A DNA stretch of 64,000 bases from Bubalus kerabau (taxonomy: Eukaryota; Chordata; Mammalia; Artiodactyla; Bovidae): NCBI RefSeq assembly GCF_029407905.1, contig NC_073634.1:22643501-22707500 (forward strand), given 5' to 3'. The translations under genes and the position numbers were made by a program. Below are positions 23,201 to 35,200 of this stretch, piece after piece. The stretch's first letter is position 1; each line of letters begins with the position of its first letter. A model generated the notes under the pieces. The model was not told the DNA's origin, made no database searches, and saw only the letters and a program-made list of their open reading frames with translations.

Positions 23201-26200
23201 TCCCTCATTAGTAAAGCAGATATAATAACATCTATCTTACTGGATTTTTAAGTGAATTAAATGAAGATATACAAAGTGTCAAGTCTAGTGCCTGGCATAT
23301 AAAAATCAGTACTTCCACAAACCCCTCATTTCCATTTAAATTAGGTAATCTTAAATAAGCTGAATTCCCTGGGACTTGGTCTTTTCATCTGTAAAAATGA
23401 AATGAGAAAACTTCTTTCTCTCCCCAGTACTCTGGTTCCTATGCTACCTACCAACCCACTCCAATATTCTTGCCTGGAGAATCCCATGGACAGAGAAGCC
23501 TGCTAGGCTGCTGTCCACAGGGTTGGACACGACTGAAGCGACTGCACATGCACACATGCTGCCTGGACAAGAGACACACAGATCAAACCTCCCTGAAACC
23601 CTCCATCCCCCACAACACTACTGGATATCCAGTTTCTATACAATCTTAGAAAATCCAACGTTTGTGTGTTACTGAACAGTAACAGCTGGATGCCCCAAGT
23701 TGAAGAGTAAGAGAGATTTGAATCAAATAAATTTATATACAGCTTTTGGGCTTCTTTTTCTAGCCTTTTTTCTAACTAATCCAGAAGCTGACAAACTAGG
23801 CTTGTGGGCCAAATCCAGCCTGCTGCCTCTTTCTGTATGGCTCCTGAACTAAGAACAGTTTACATTTTTAAATGGTTGAAAAAAAAATCACAATAATGTC
23901 ATCTTGTAAAACATGAAATTATATGAAATTCAAATATAAGTGTTCACAAAAAAACTTATACTGGAAAACAGTCAAGCTCATTCCTGTATGTACTGACGAT
24001 GGCTTTCTCACAATGGCAGCAGAGTTGAGTTTATAACTGTATATAGTCTGCAAAGCCTAAAATATTTACTTCCATCCCCTTATAGAAAGTATGTTGACCC
24101 CTAATGTAAACCCCTACGTGTACCAGCTCAACTGAGTCCTCACTCTGCCTTAAAATCCTGCATTTTCTGCTTCTCTGTACTTTCATGAAATTTTCTCTCA
24201 CTGCCATCCTCTCAGCACTCGTGTCAAAACTCTTTTTAAGTATATTCAAGTTTTACTTCCTTTAGGAAGTTTTCCCTGCTCTGACCCAGCAAGTAGCCTC
24301 TCTCTTCTCTTTGAACTAGTCTATCACTCTGTAATATTCTAATGTCACTTATGAAAAAGTTAACTTTATTTTCATAATTTAAAAGGAAACTGCCTCAGTT
24401 TCCTTCATAAAGCAGAACTCCTCCAGGAAGTTACCACCCACACAGTTCAGTCTAGTGTCTTCAGGCAAACTGCACAGTACTCTGGGTTATAAACTTATTT
24501 TCTAGTAAGACTTTCACATTTTATTTTCCTTAATTAGCCAGTCTTCATATTTTAGCTGTAATATTTACTTACCACATTCTCTTGGATCTGACAATTAGAT
24601 ACAGAGATACTGGTAGACAAATCTTCTGTAAAATGAATGATAATATGGGGAAAAAAACTTAGTATATAACTTAGTAATACTAATATTTACTGACATGTGA
24701 ATGCTTACAGTACATTAAATTTTAAAAACTAGCTAACATACAGTTAATAGCATTACATTAAAACAAAATTATCCATAAACAATAACTAATCCATCAACAG
24801 GAAACTGGTAAAATAGAATACACATCCATACAAAAGAATACTATCTACACATTTAAGGATGCAGGGCTGTAAGTACTGAGTCAGAAAGCTATTTATATTA
24901 TTAAGTTAAAAAGGTACGTTTCAGGGTAGTGGCATATGAATCAAAGCAAACAAAATATTATCACTTCTGGTGAGGGAGAGAGATGGGGTTGAGGAACAAA
25001 GATTTTTTTATATGCTTCTAGACTGTTTAAAAAATGTATAGAAAGTATGCATTACTGTCATAAAACATTAAAATTATATAAACATATACTTTTGAAATAC
25101 ATATTAAATAGTTCATAAAATCAAGTTGTAAAAAGATCATACATCTTTTACAACAAACATGACTTTTGTGAAAATAAAAATATAACAAGACCGTACAAAT
25201 AGAATAGACTTCCCTCTTCCCAACCCATCCCCAAAAGAAATATACACCGAACTATTAATAATGGTTTTCTGAGGGGGGAGATATACAACTGGGAATAGGG
25301 GGACATGTCACATGCATATAGGGAAGAGATTCTCATTTTATATTACATATTTCTATAAAGTTTAAATGTCTATATTACTTTGGTAAGCAAAGGAAGTAAC
25401 TGACAAGAAAATTAGAAATGAGAAAAGTAAAGCAAGAGACTAGTTCTCAAACATCTAGAATCTCAGTGATAAAGAAAAAGATAAGAAATTTCTTTTATAA
25501 TCCCAAATATAAAAACATAAAACTTCATTAAGAAGAAAATGTAAGCAACTATACATCAAAAAATAAGTAAATGACTGTGGAAACTCCATTTTAAAATATT
25601 GTCAATTTAAAAATATTAAGTCAACTTTAAATAATCCCAAAAATCAAATATTAATGCAAGAGACCAAAAAAGCACAGCATCAACAAAATGAATGAGCCTA
25701 AAACTCTGCTTTTTAGTAGTCCCAGTTTTCTAGTTTAAGTTAATATTTATTTTGTTTCAAAGGCCTCCACTGTCTTAACTCCATCCAGTTTTCATTTCTA
25801 TCGCTTCCCAGGAGAACTCTGCTCCAGACTGGTTGTTACAAGGACAGCAGCAACAGCAGCAGCTGCACAGTAATAGTGCCACAACTAGGTCAGGAATGGT
25901 GCTAAGTGCATCATATGCAATTATTATATCATTTTCCTTTTAGATGAGAGAACTGAAGAAGCCAAGATCATGAAGCTAGCAAAGCGGCAGAACTGAGCTT
26001 TCATTCTCCCTTAGCCCTTTTGCAGTCTGTCCTTACGGGCTTATAATCCTAGAGAAGAGTCCATGCATGGGCTTGAGAAGGATCCTAAATCCAATTATAT
26101 ATAAAATTTGTGTTCTGTATCTGCATTATTTTCTGGGGTGAAAGGTCCAATTGAATATCAGACAGTTCTAAAATCCCCTCAAATTTAAGAAACATTGTGA

Positions 26201-29200
26201 TTATCCATTTTATTCATCCTTTCAGAATCAATATTCAACACCAAACATTTTCATGGTCATTACCCTCATGCCTTTGATCACAGGTCCCCTTAATTCCATG
26301 CACACCCCTAGGTTGGCTCTGCCTATCCTAACTTATGTGAGATCCAAGGTCAAGGTCCAAATCAGGCTTCTTTATCATGAAGTCTCCACTTACCTTCCTA
26401 TCTGTATCTGAGTCCTTGAGAAATGCACTGCTCCTTTTTGCACTCTACTGCTTTATGTACCTATTTCCCTTCCTATCTTTAAAAAAATCTCTGTATTTCT
26501 TTTGTATTCTAGCTCAGGGCCTAGCATAATGCCAAGATGAGGTATACTAAGCAACATAGCTGAACTGAAATAAAAGGCATACAGAAACTGGTTGAGGGAA
26601 TTCCCTGTCCATCCAGGGGTTAGGACTCGGTGCTTTCACTGCTGGGCTGAGTCCCTGGTCGGGAAACTAAGATCCCACAAGCTGTGCAGTGCAGCTAGAA
26701 AAGAAAAGAGGCTGACATCTCTTTCAATTTAAATGTATTTGCCTGATGAATGAAACCTGTTTCACCATAAATGACATAATGTCAATGGGGGGGGGGAGGG
26801 TGGGTGCAGGGAAGTGATATTTTACTATGGCTTTGTGATTAAGTATTCACTTGAAACTTAAAACAAATTTAGGTTTTATTTTATAAATTTTGTTGGTGCA
26901 AAGAACATGTGTTTCAATATATTTTTTTAATGTTTCTGAATGTTCAGTTAAAACGAATGCAGCATTTCTGACTTCATACATTTTATAAGTACTATGTGAA
27001 CTGCAGCGCTTTACAGACTGAAAATCCCACCCTGAAGCACCATCCTAATACTATTAGCTTACTTAACCCCTTCTGGTTCTCTTTCATTTAATGCTGACAA
27101 CTCTATACAGTAGGTTCGTTACAGAAAAGGAAAGTACTTGCCAAGATCACATAACAGGTCAGCAGAGCCAAGATTTAAATGCAGGCAGATTTGACTCTGG
27201 AGCCTCGCTCTGGGGACTGCAAGCACATACTATGACCAACATAATTTTATAAAGCAATTGACTAATGGTGTTGATTCTGAAAATGAGGCTTAAAATAAAT
27301 ACAGAAACACAACTGCACCCACAAAACACTTAAGAACCAAATGGGGAAAAAGTCATCAAGAAGCTTATTGCTTACTGTGATCTTTCCCTTGGCCTGGAGA
27401 AGTACAGACACTGGCTTGAGGCGTCACAGGCATGAGAGCTTGGCGAATTGCTTTTTCCCAGCTCTGTGCTACATCAAGTCCCACTCCAGTGGCAGCAAGA
27501 ACAGGATTGTGAGAGCTGTCCCCATTGTTCTCACCAACAAAGTATACCATAGTATCAGTGATGATTTCAAAACAGTGTGGGTTGCTGCCTTGTGAAACGC
27601 TTGTGAAATCTTGTGGTGAAGATATGCGGAGAATTTCTGAAAGTGGAATTTCCTGAAGTAAAGAACTAAGCGTTAGGAAACATGAATATGTGGGCTTTTT
27701 TTCAAATACACTAAACAATCAAAGATATGCATTTCTAATGAATACCATTAAAGACAAACACAAGTATGTGAATGTGGCACATGGGCACACAGTCAAGTCT
27801 TATGAGGGTATCTGCTCTGAATGATCTGCGTGCCCATCAAGGACAAAGGCAGAGAGCATGGAGTATAATAACCAAGCTAGTAATTCAGGCCTGTAGCAGA
27901 TCATTAGAAAGAAAGGATTTAGAAGTGCGGTTGCTGCTATAGCCAACACCTGCCATATCCCAGCTGTCAGGAAGTCATCTCAACAACAACTCTACTGGCT
28001 GCTATCTGCAAGATATGGCCCCAAAGGAGAACGAGGCAGAAATAACAGCAGCAAAGGAGGATGTCAGAATAAGTGTAAGTGCTCTATTCTGGTTCTGTCC
28101 ATAACTTTAACAATCATTTATGTTTAGTCTACTTCCTAAAGTAGAAAACTTCTTTAGAAAAACTCAACCAATTCAAAGCAATTCATTAGTCTCTATTTTC
28201 TTTCTTCCTGATACAATCACTATACTAATAATTTTATCTGGTGTCAACTGGTGACATGGCAAAATGTGGAGCAAGTCGAGCAAAGAGAATTGTATAAAAA
28301 AGAGCCAAAAGAAGCATCTGGGAATTGGGGTCTAAGGTAAAATGGAAAATGGAAGAAATGCTGAATACCACAATGGCTTCTGCTGATCAGCAATAATCAC
28401 AGGACTTCTCATAGTCTAATCTAAATCACAGTCTAGTTGTCTTTTCATATGCAAGGGTCAAGTCCCTTATATAAAATGGCTAGACATCCACTGATACGGA
28501 GGACCACTTGGTACCCAGAAGGAAAACAGCAGCAACCTGATAGGCCAGAAAAAAGAATCGCACAACAAAAAAAACTTCGGCAGCAAGGCTGTTGCAAGGG
28601 GTGAAATGGAGGGGTAGAGGATACTTGCTTTTACAAGGATCTTAACAGTGACTTCTAGAAACTATATTAGGCAGAGCTGTAACAGCTGTAATCCAATATA
28701 ACAACTAATAAATATTACTTGGATATATTTGGAAAACACACAGTATTTTAATGTACATATTTTTAAAAGATATGAAATCTTTACCTTATAATACTTTGAT
28801 CCAGATTCGTTTTGAAACAGTGTAAGACATTTGCTGTCCAGTCTCCAATAATGCCTTTTTCTCTACAAAGAGCACAAAACTGTAAGGTTCAAAAGTAATG
28901 ATTCCTCCAAAGTGTCTGAACTCTCCATTCCCTCTCATCTCTTATCTATAAGTTTGTACTGGTATAAAATTCATGAGCTTCAAAATTTGAAAAATTAAAA
29001 AGATAAATACAGAAAAGTATAGTTCCATCATCACCCCTATCTCACTCCCACCTTTACTCAAGGCAAACAATGTTATTACATTTTGGAGGTTTCTTTTCAA
29101 GAATCTCATGCATGCACACACAAATACTTTATCCATGGACTAAATTTCTTAAGGATGCCTTACTGGATCAAAAGATAAATGCATATGTAATTTTTCTTGA

Positions 29201-32200
29201 CAGTGTTAAGTTATTCCTCTATTTCTGGATCCAACTTACAGTCTCATCAGCAACATGAGTGTGTTATTTACTCAAACCTTCACTAATACAGCTTATTACT
29301 AACCCTTTTCATCCTGTGCTACACTGATAAATAAAAACTAGTATTTTCGTAACATTTTCTAAAATTTATTTAATTGAAAGCTAATTGCTTTACAGGATTT
29401 TGTTGCTTTCTGTCAAATCTCAACATGAATCACCCATAGGTATATATATATTTCCTCCCTTCTGAACCTCCCTCCCATTACCTTCCTATCCCACCCATCC
29501 AGGTTGATACAGAGCCTGTTTGAGTTTCTTGAGACATACAGCAAATTCCCATTGGCTATTTTACATATGGTAATGTAAGTTTCCATGATACTCTCTCCAT
29601 ACATCTCACCCTCTCCTCCTCTCTCCCCATGTTCGTAAGTCTCTTTCCATGTCTGTTTCTCCACTGCTGCCCTGCAAATAAATTCTTCAGTACCATTTTT
29701 CTACATTCTGTATATGTGTTTAGTTCAGTTCAGTTGCTCAGTCGTATCTGACTTTGTGATCCCATACACTGCATCATGCCAGGCCTCCCCGTCCATCACC
29801 AACTCCCAGAGCCTACTCAACTCATGTCCATCGCGTTAGCGATGCTATCCAACCATCTCATCTCCTGTCGTCCCCTTCTCCTCCGGCCTTCAATCTTCCC
29901 CAGCATCAGGGTCTTTTCCAATGAGTTGGTTCTTCACATCAGGTGGCCAAAGTATTGGAGTTTCAGCTTCAGCATCAGTCCCTCAAATGAATATTCAGGA
30001 CTGATTTCCTTTAGGATGGACTGGTTGGATCACCCTGCAGTCCAAGGGACTCACTCTCAAGAGTCTTCTCCAACACCACAGTTCAAAAGCATCAATTCTT
30101 TGGTGCTCAGTTTTCTTTATAGTCCAACTCTCTCATCCATACATGACTACTGGAAAAACCATCACTTTAACTAGACGGACCTTTGTTGGCAAAGTAATGC
30201 CTCTGCTTTTAATATGCTGTCTAGCTTGGTCATAGCTTTTCTTCCAAGGAGCAAGCGTCTTTATTGTAAGGCTACAGTCACCATCTGCAGTGATTTTGGA
30301 GCCCCCCAAAATAAAAGTCTGACACTCTTTCCATTGTTTCCCCATCTATTTGCCATGAAGTGATGGGACCGGATGCCATGATCTTCGTTTTCTGAATGTT
30401 GAGTTTTAAGCCTACTTTTTCACTCTCCTCTTTCACGTTCATCAAGAGAATGTTCAGTTCTTCGCTTTCTGCCATGAGGGTGGTATCATCTGCATATCTG
30501 AGACTACAGATATTCCTCCCAGCAATCATGATTCCAGCTTGTGCTTCATCCAGTCTGGCATTTCGCAGGATGTACTCTGCATGTAAGTTAAATAAGCAGG
30601 GTGACAATACAGCCTTTCCAAATTTGGAACCAGACGTATTCCTTTCCCGATTTGCTACCAGTCTGTTGTTCCATGTCCAGTTCTAATTGTTGCTTCTTGA
30701 CCTGCATACAGATTTCTCAGGAGGCAGGTAAGGTGGTCTGGTATCCCCATCTTTTGAAGAATTTTCCAGTTTGTTGTGATCCACACAGTCAAAGGATTTG
30801 GCGTAGTCAATAAAGCAGAAGTAGATGTTTTTCTGGAACTCTTTGCTTTTTCGATGATCCAACAGATATTGGCAATTTGATCTCTGGTTCCTCTGTCTTT
30901 TCTAAATCCACTTTGAACGTCTGGAAGTTCACGGTTCACGTACTGTTGAAGCCCGGCTTGGAGAATTTTCAGCATTACTTTGTTAGCGGGTGAGATGAGT
31001 GCAATTGTATGGTAGTTTGAGCATTCTTTGGCATTGCCTTTCTTTGGGATTGGAATGAAAACTGACCTTTTCCAGTCCTGTGGCCACTGCTGAGTTTCCC
31101 AAATTTGCTGGCATATTGAATGCAGCACTTTCACAGCATCATCTTTCAGGATTTGAAATAGCTCAACTGGAATTCCATCACCTCCACTCAGATCAGATCA
31201 GATCAGTCACTCAGTTGTGTCCGACTCTTTGCGACCCCATGAATCGCAGCACGCCAGGCCTCCCTGTCCATCACCAGCTCCCAGAGTTCACCCAGACTCA
31301 CATCCATCGAGTCGGTGATGCCATCCAGCCATCTCATCCTCTGTCGTCCCCTTCTCCTCTTGCCCCCAATCCCTCCCAGCATCAGAGTCTTTTCCAATGA
31401 GTCAACTCTTCGCATGAGGTGGCCAAAGTACTGGAGTTTCAGCTTTAGCATCATTCCTTCCAAAGAAATCCCAGGGCTGATCTCCTTCAGAATGGACTGG
31501 TTGGATCTCCTTGCAGTCCAAGGGACTCTCAAGAGTCTTCTCCAACACCACAGGTCAAAAGCATCAATTCTTCAGCGCTCAGCCTTTTTCACAGTCCAAC
31601 TCTCACATCGATACATAACCATAGGAAAAACCATAGCCTTGACTAGACGAACCTTTGTTGGCAAAGTAATGTCTCTGCTTTTCAATATGCTGTCTAGGTT
31701 GGTCATAACTTTCCTTCCAAGGAGTAAGTGTCTTTTAATTTCATGGCTGCAGTCACCATCTGCAGTGATTTTGGAGCCCAGAAAAATAAAGTCAGACACT
31801 GTTTCCACTGTTTCCCCATCTATTTCCCATGAAGTGATGGGACCAGATGCCATGATCTTTGTTTTCTGAATGTTGAGCTTTAAGCCAACTTTTTCACTCT
31901 CCACTTTCCCTTTCATCAAGAGGCTTTTTAGTTCCTCTTCACTTCACAGTGATGCTTCCTAAGGCCCACTTGACCTCACATTCCAGGATGTCTGGCTCTA
32001 GGTGAGTGATCACACCATCGTGGTTATCTGGGTCATGAAGATCTTTTCTGTATAGTTGTTCTGTGTATTCTTGCTGCCTCTTCTTATCTTCTGCTTCTAT
32101 CAGGTCCATACCATTTCTGTCCTTTATTGTGCCCATCTTTGCATGAAATGTTCCCTTGATATCTCTAATTTTCTTGAAGAGATCACTAATCTTTCCCATT

Positions 32201-35200
32201 CTATTGTTTTCCTCTATTTCTTTGCACTAATCACTGAGGAAGGCTTTCTTATCTCTCCTTGCTATTCTTTGGAACTCTGCATTCAAATGGGTATATATTT
32301 CCCTTTCTCCTTTGCCTTTCACTTCTCTTCTCAGCTATTTGTAAGGCTTCGCCAAACAACCATTTGGCCTTTTTGCATTTCTTTTTCTTGGGGATGGTCT
32401 TGATCACTGCCTCTTGTACAAAGTCACGAATCTCCGTCCATAGTTCTTCAGGCACTCTATCAGATCTAATCCCTTGGATCTAATTGTCACTTCCACTGTA
32501 TAAGGGATTTGATTTAGGTCATACCTGAATGGTCTAGTGGTTTTTCCTACTTTCTTCAATTTAAGTCTGAATTTGGCAGTAAGGAGTTCATGATCTGAGC
32601 CACAGCCAGCTCCCGGTCTTGTTTTTGCTGACTGTATAGAGCTTCTCCATCTTTGGCTGCAGAGAATATAATCAATCAATCTGATTTCAGTGTTGGACAT
32701 CTGGTGATGTCCACGTGTAGAGTCTTCTCTTGTGTTATTGGAAGAGGGTGTTTCTACTGTTGCTATGACCAGTGTGTTTTCTTTGCAAACTCTGTTAGCC
32801 TTCGCCCTGCTTTGTTTTGTACTCCAAGGCCACATATGCCTGTTACTCCAGGTATCTCTTGACTTCCTACTTTTGCATTCCAGTCCCCTATAATGAAAAT
32901 GACAACTTTTTTGGGTATTAGTTCTAGAAGGTCTTGTAGGTCCTTCACAGAACTGTTCAGCTTCTTCAGCATTATTGGTCAGGGCATAGACTTGGATTAC
33001 TGTGATAATGAATGGTACCTTGGAAATGAACAGAGATCATTCTGTCATTTTTGAGATTGCATCCAAGTACTGCATTCTAGACTCTTGTTGACTATGATGG
33101 GTACTCCATTTCTTCTAAGGGATTCATCCCCACAGTAGCAGATATAATGGTCATCTGAATTAAATTCACCCATTCCAGTCCATTTTAGGTCACTGATTCC
33201 TTAAAATGTCAATGTTCACTCTTGCCATCTCCTGTTTGACCACTTCCAATTTGCCTTGAGTCATGGATTTAACATTCCAGGTTCCTATGCAATATTGCTC
33301 TCTATAGCATCGGACTTTACTACCATCACCCATCACATCCACAACTGGGTGTTGTTTTTGCTCGAGCAGTACACCTGGGAAACCGAGTGGCCGGGACTGA
33401 GGAGGTCATTAAGGCACATGGCCCACCTGGGACAGTGCAATCTCCAAGCAATTGGTCACCTGAGCTGCTCAGACCTAGGAAGGTCACAAAATGCACGCCC
33501 AACCCACAAAGACTCATCCAGAACTATGTCTGAGTGTCACCTGTGGAGGTATGGGTCAGCAGTGGCCTGCTGGAGGGGCTCTGGGTGCAGCAGACCTGGG
33601 TATGGCATAAGCCCTCTTGGAGGAGGTCACCATTAACCCCACCATAGAACCACCAGAACTTACACAGGAACTGAGGAAACAGATTCTTGGAGGGCACAAA
33701 CAAAACCTTGTGTGCACCAGGTCCCAGGAAAAAGGAGCAGTGACCCCACAAGAAACTGACCCAGACATGTCCATGAGTACCCAGGAGTCTCCGGCAAAGG
33801 TGTGGGTCAGCGGTGACCTGCTGCAGGGTTGGGGGCACTGAGTGCAGCAGTGCGTGCATGGGACCTTTTGAAGGAGGTCGCTATCATCTTCACTACCTCC
33901 ACCACAGTTTGGCCTCAGGTTAAGCAACAGGGAGGGAACACAGCCCTACCCATCAAAAGAAAATTGGATTAAAGATTTATCTGAACATGGCCTGGACCAT
34001 CAGAACAAGACCCAGTTTCCCCCTCAGTCAGGCTCTCCCATCAGGAAGCTTCCATAAACCTCTTATTCTTATCCATCATAGGGCAGACAGAATGAAAACC
34101 ACAATCACAGAAAACTAACCAATTTGATCACATGGACCACAGCCTTGTCTAGCTCAAGGAAACTATGAGCCATGCCACGTAGGGCCACCAATGACAGACG
34201 GGTCATGGCGGAGAGTTCTGACAAAACGTGGTCCACTGGAGAAGGGAATGGCAAACCACTTCAGTATTCCTGCCTGAGAACCCCATGAACAGTATGAACA
34301 GGCAAAAAGGTATGACACTGAAAGATAAACTACCCAAGTTGGTAGGTGCCCAATATGCTACTGGAGACGAGTGGAGAAATATGCGTTAGTATATGATATT
34401 CATCATTCTCTTTCTGACTTACTTCACTCTGTGTAATAGGTTCTAGGTTCATCCACCTCATTAGAACTGACTCAAATGCATTCCTCTTTATGACTAATAT
34501 TCCATTGTGTATATGTACCACAACTTCATCCATTAATCTGTTGATGGACATCTAGGTTGCTTCCATGTTCTAGCTATTGTAAATAGTGCTGCAATGAACA
34601 ATGGGATACATGTGTCTTTTTCAACTTCAGGGTTTATTCAGGAGTGGGATTGCTGGGTCATATGGTAGTTTTATTCCTAGTTTTTTAAGGAATCTCCATA
34701 CCATCTTCCATAGTGGCTGTATCAATTTATATTCCCACCAACAGTGCAACAGCGTTCCCTTTTCTTCACACCCTCTAAAGCATTTTTGTTTGTAGATTTT
34801 TTGATGATGGTCATTCTGACCGGTGTGAGGTGATATCTCATGGTGGTTTTGATTTGCATTTCTCTAATAATGAGCGATGTTGAGCATCTTTTCATGTGTT
34901 TGCTAGCTATCTGTATGTCTTCTTTGGAGAAATGTCTGTTTAGGTCTTTTTCCCACCTTTTGATTGGGTTGTTTGTTTTTCTGGTACTGAGTTGTAAGAG
35001 CTGCTTGTATATTTTGGCAATTAATCCTTGTCGGTTGTTTCACTTGCTATTATTTTCTCCCATTCTGAGGGATGTCTTTTCACCTTGCTTATAGTTACCT
35101 TTGCTGTGCAAAAGCTTTGAAGTTTAATCAGGTCCCACTTGTTTACTTTTATTTCCATTACTCTAGGGGGTGGGTCATAGAGGATCTTGCTTTATGTCAT

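Larger units (their letters stand above)
29721..34378 (-). mobile_element. BovB (RTE) LINE inserted in the L1, with a second BovB inside
   Basis: A - strand BovB with an endonuclease domain (IIGDWNAKVGSQEIPGVTG near 32830-32900, then SDHELL) and a reverse transcriptase including the LRYADDTTLM catalytic YADD near 30490. It ends with the 3' terminal short tandem repeat near 29721. Many stops and frameshifts break it, so it is dead. Candidate target repeat: ATATGTGTT at 29712-29720 and ATATGCGTT at 34379-34387. A second BovB occupies 31189-31947. The 33367-34378 part is reversed relative to the rest. Confidence 0.9.

Noticed and set aside
27341..27595. 84-codon + strand open frame opposite a PRKD3 exon
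   Set aside because: Antisense of the PH-domain exon; the - strand frame matches PRKD3 with proper splice sites.
30278..31134. Reverse-transcriptase-like frames, considered as a possible retron or diversity-generating system
   Set aside because: The sequence is BovB RTE ORF2 with the known 3' tail and frameshifts. There is no accessory gene or RNA partner.
31315..31869. A 184-codon open frame on the + strand
   Set aside because: Antisense shadow of the nested BovB ORF2; the same frame recurs at every BovB copy (e.g. 53134-53469, 29776-30174).
33256..33927. Open frames on both strands in the 33.2-33.9 kb block considered as a novel gene
   Set aside because: The block is BovB leader and endonuclease region at the inversion junction. 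The frames have no independent support.
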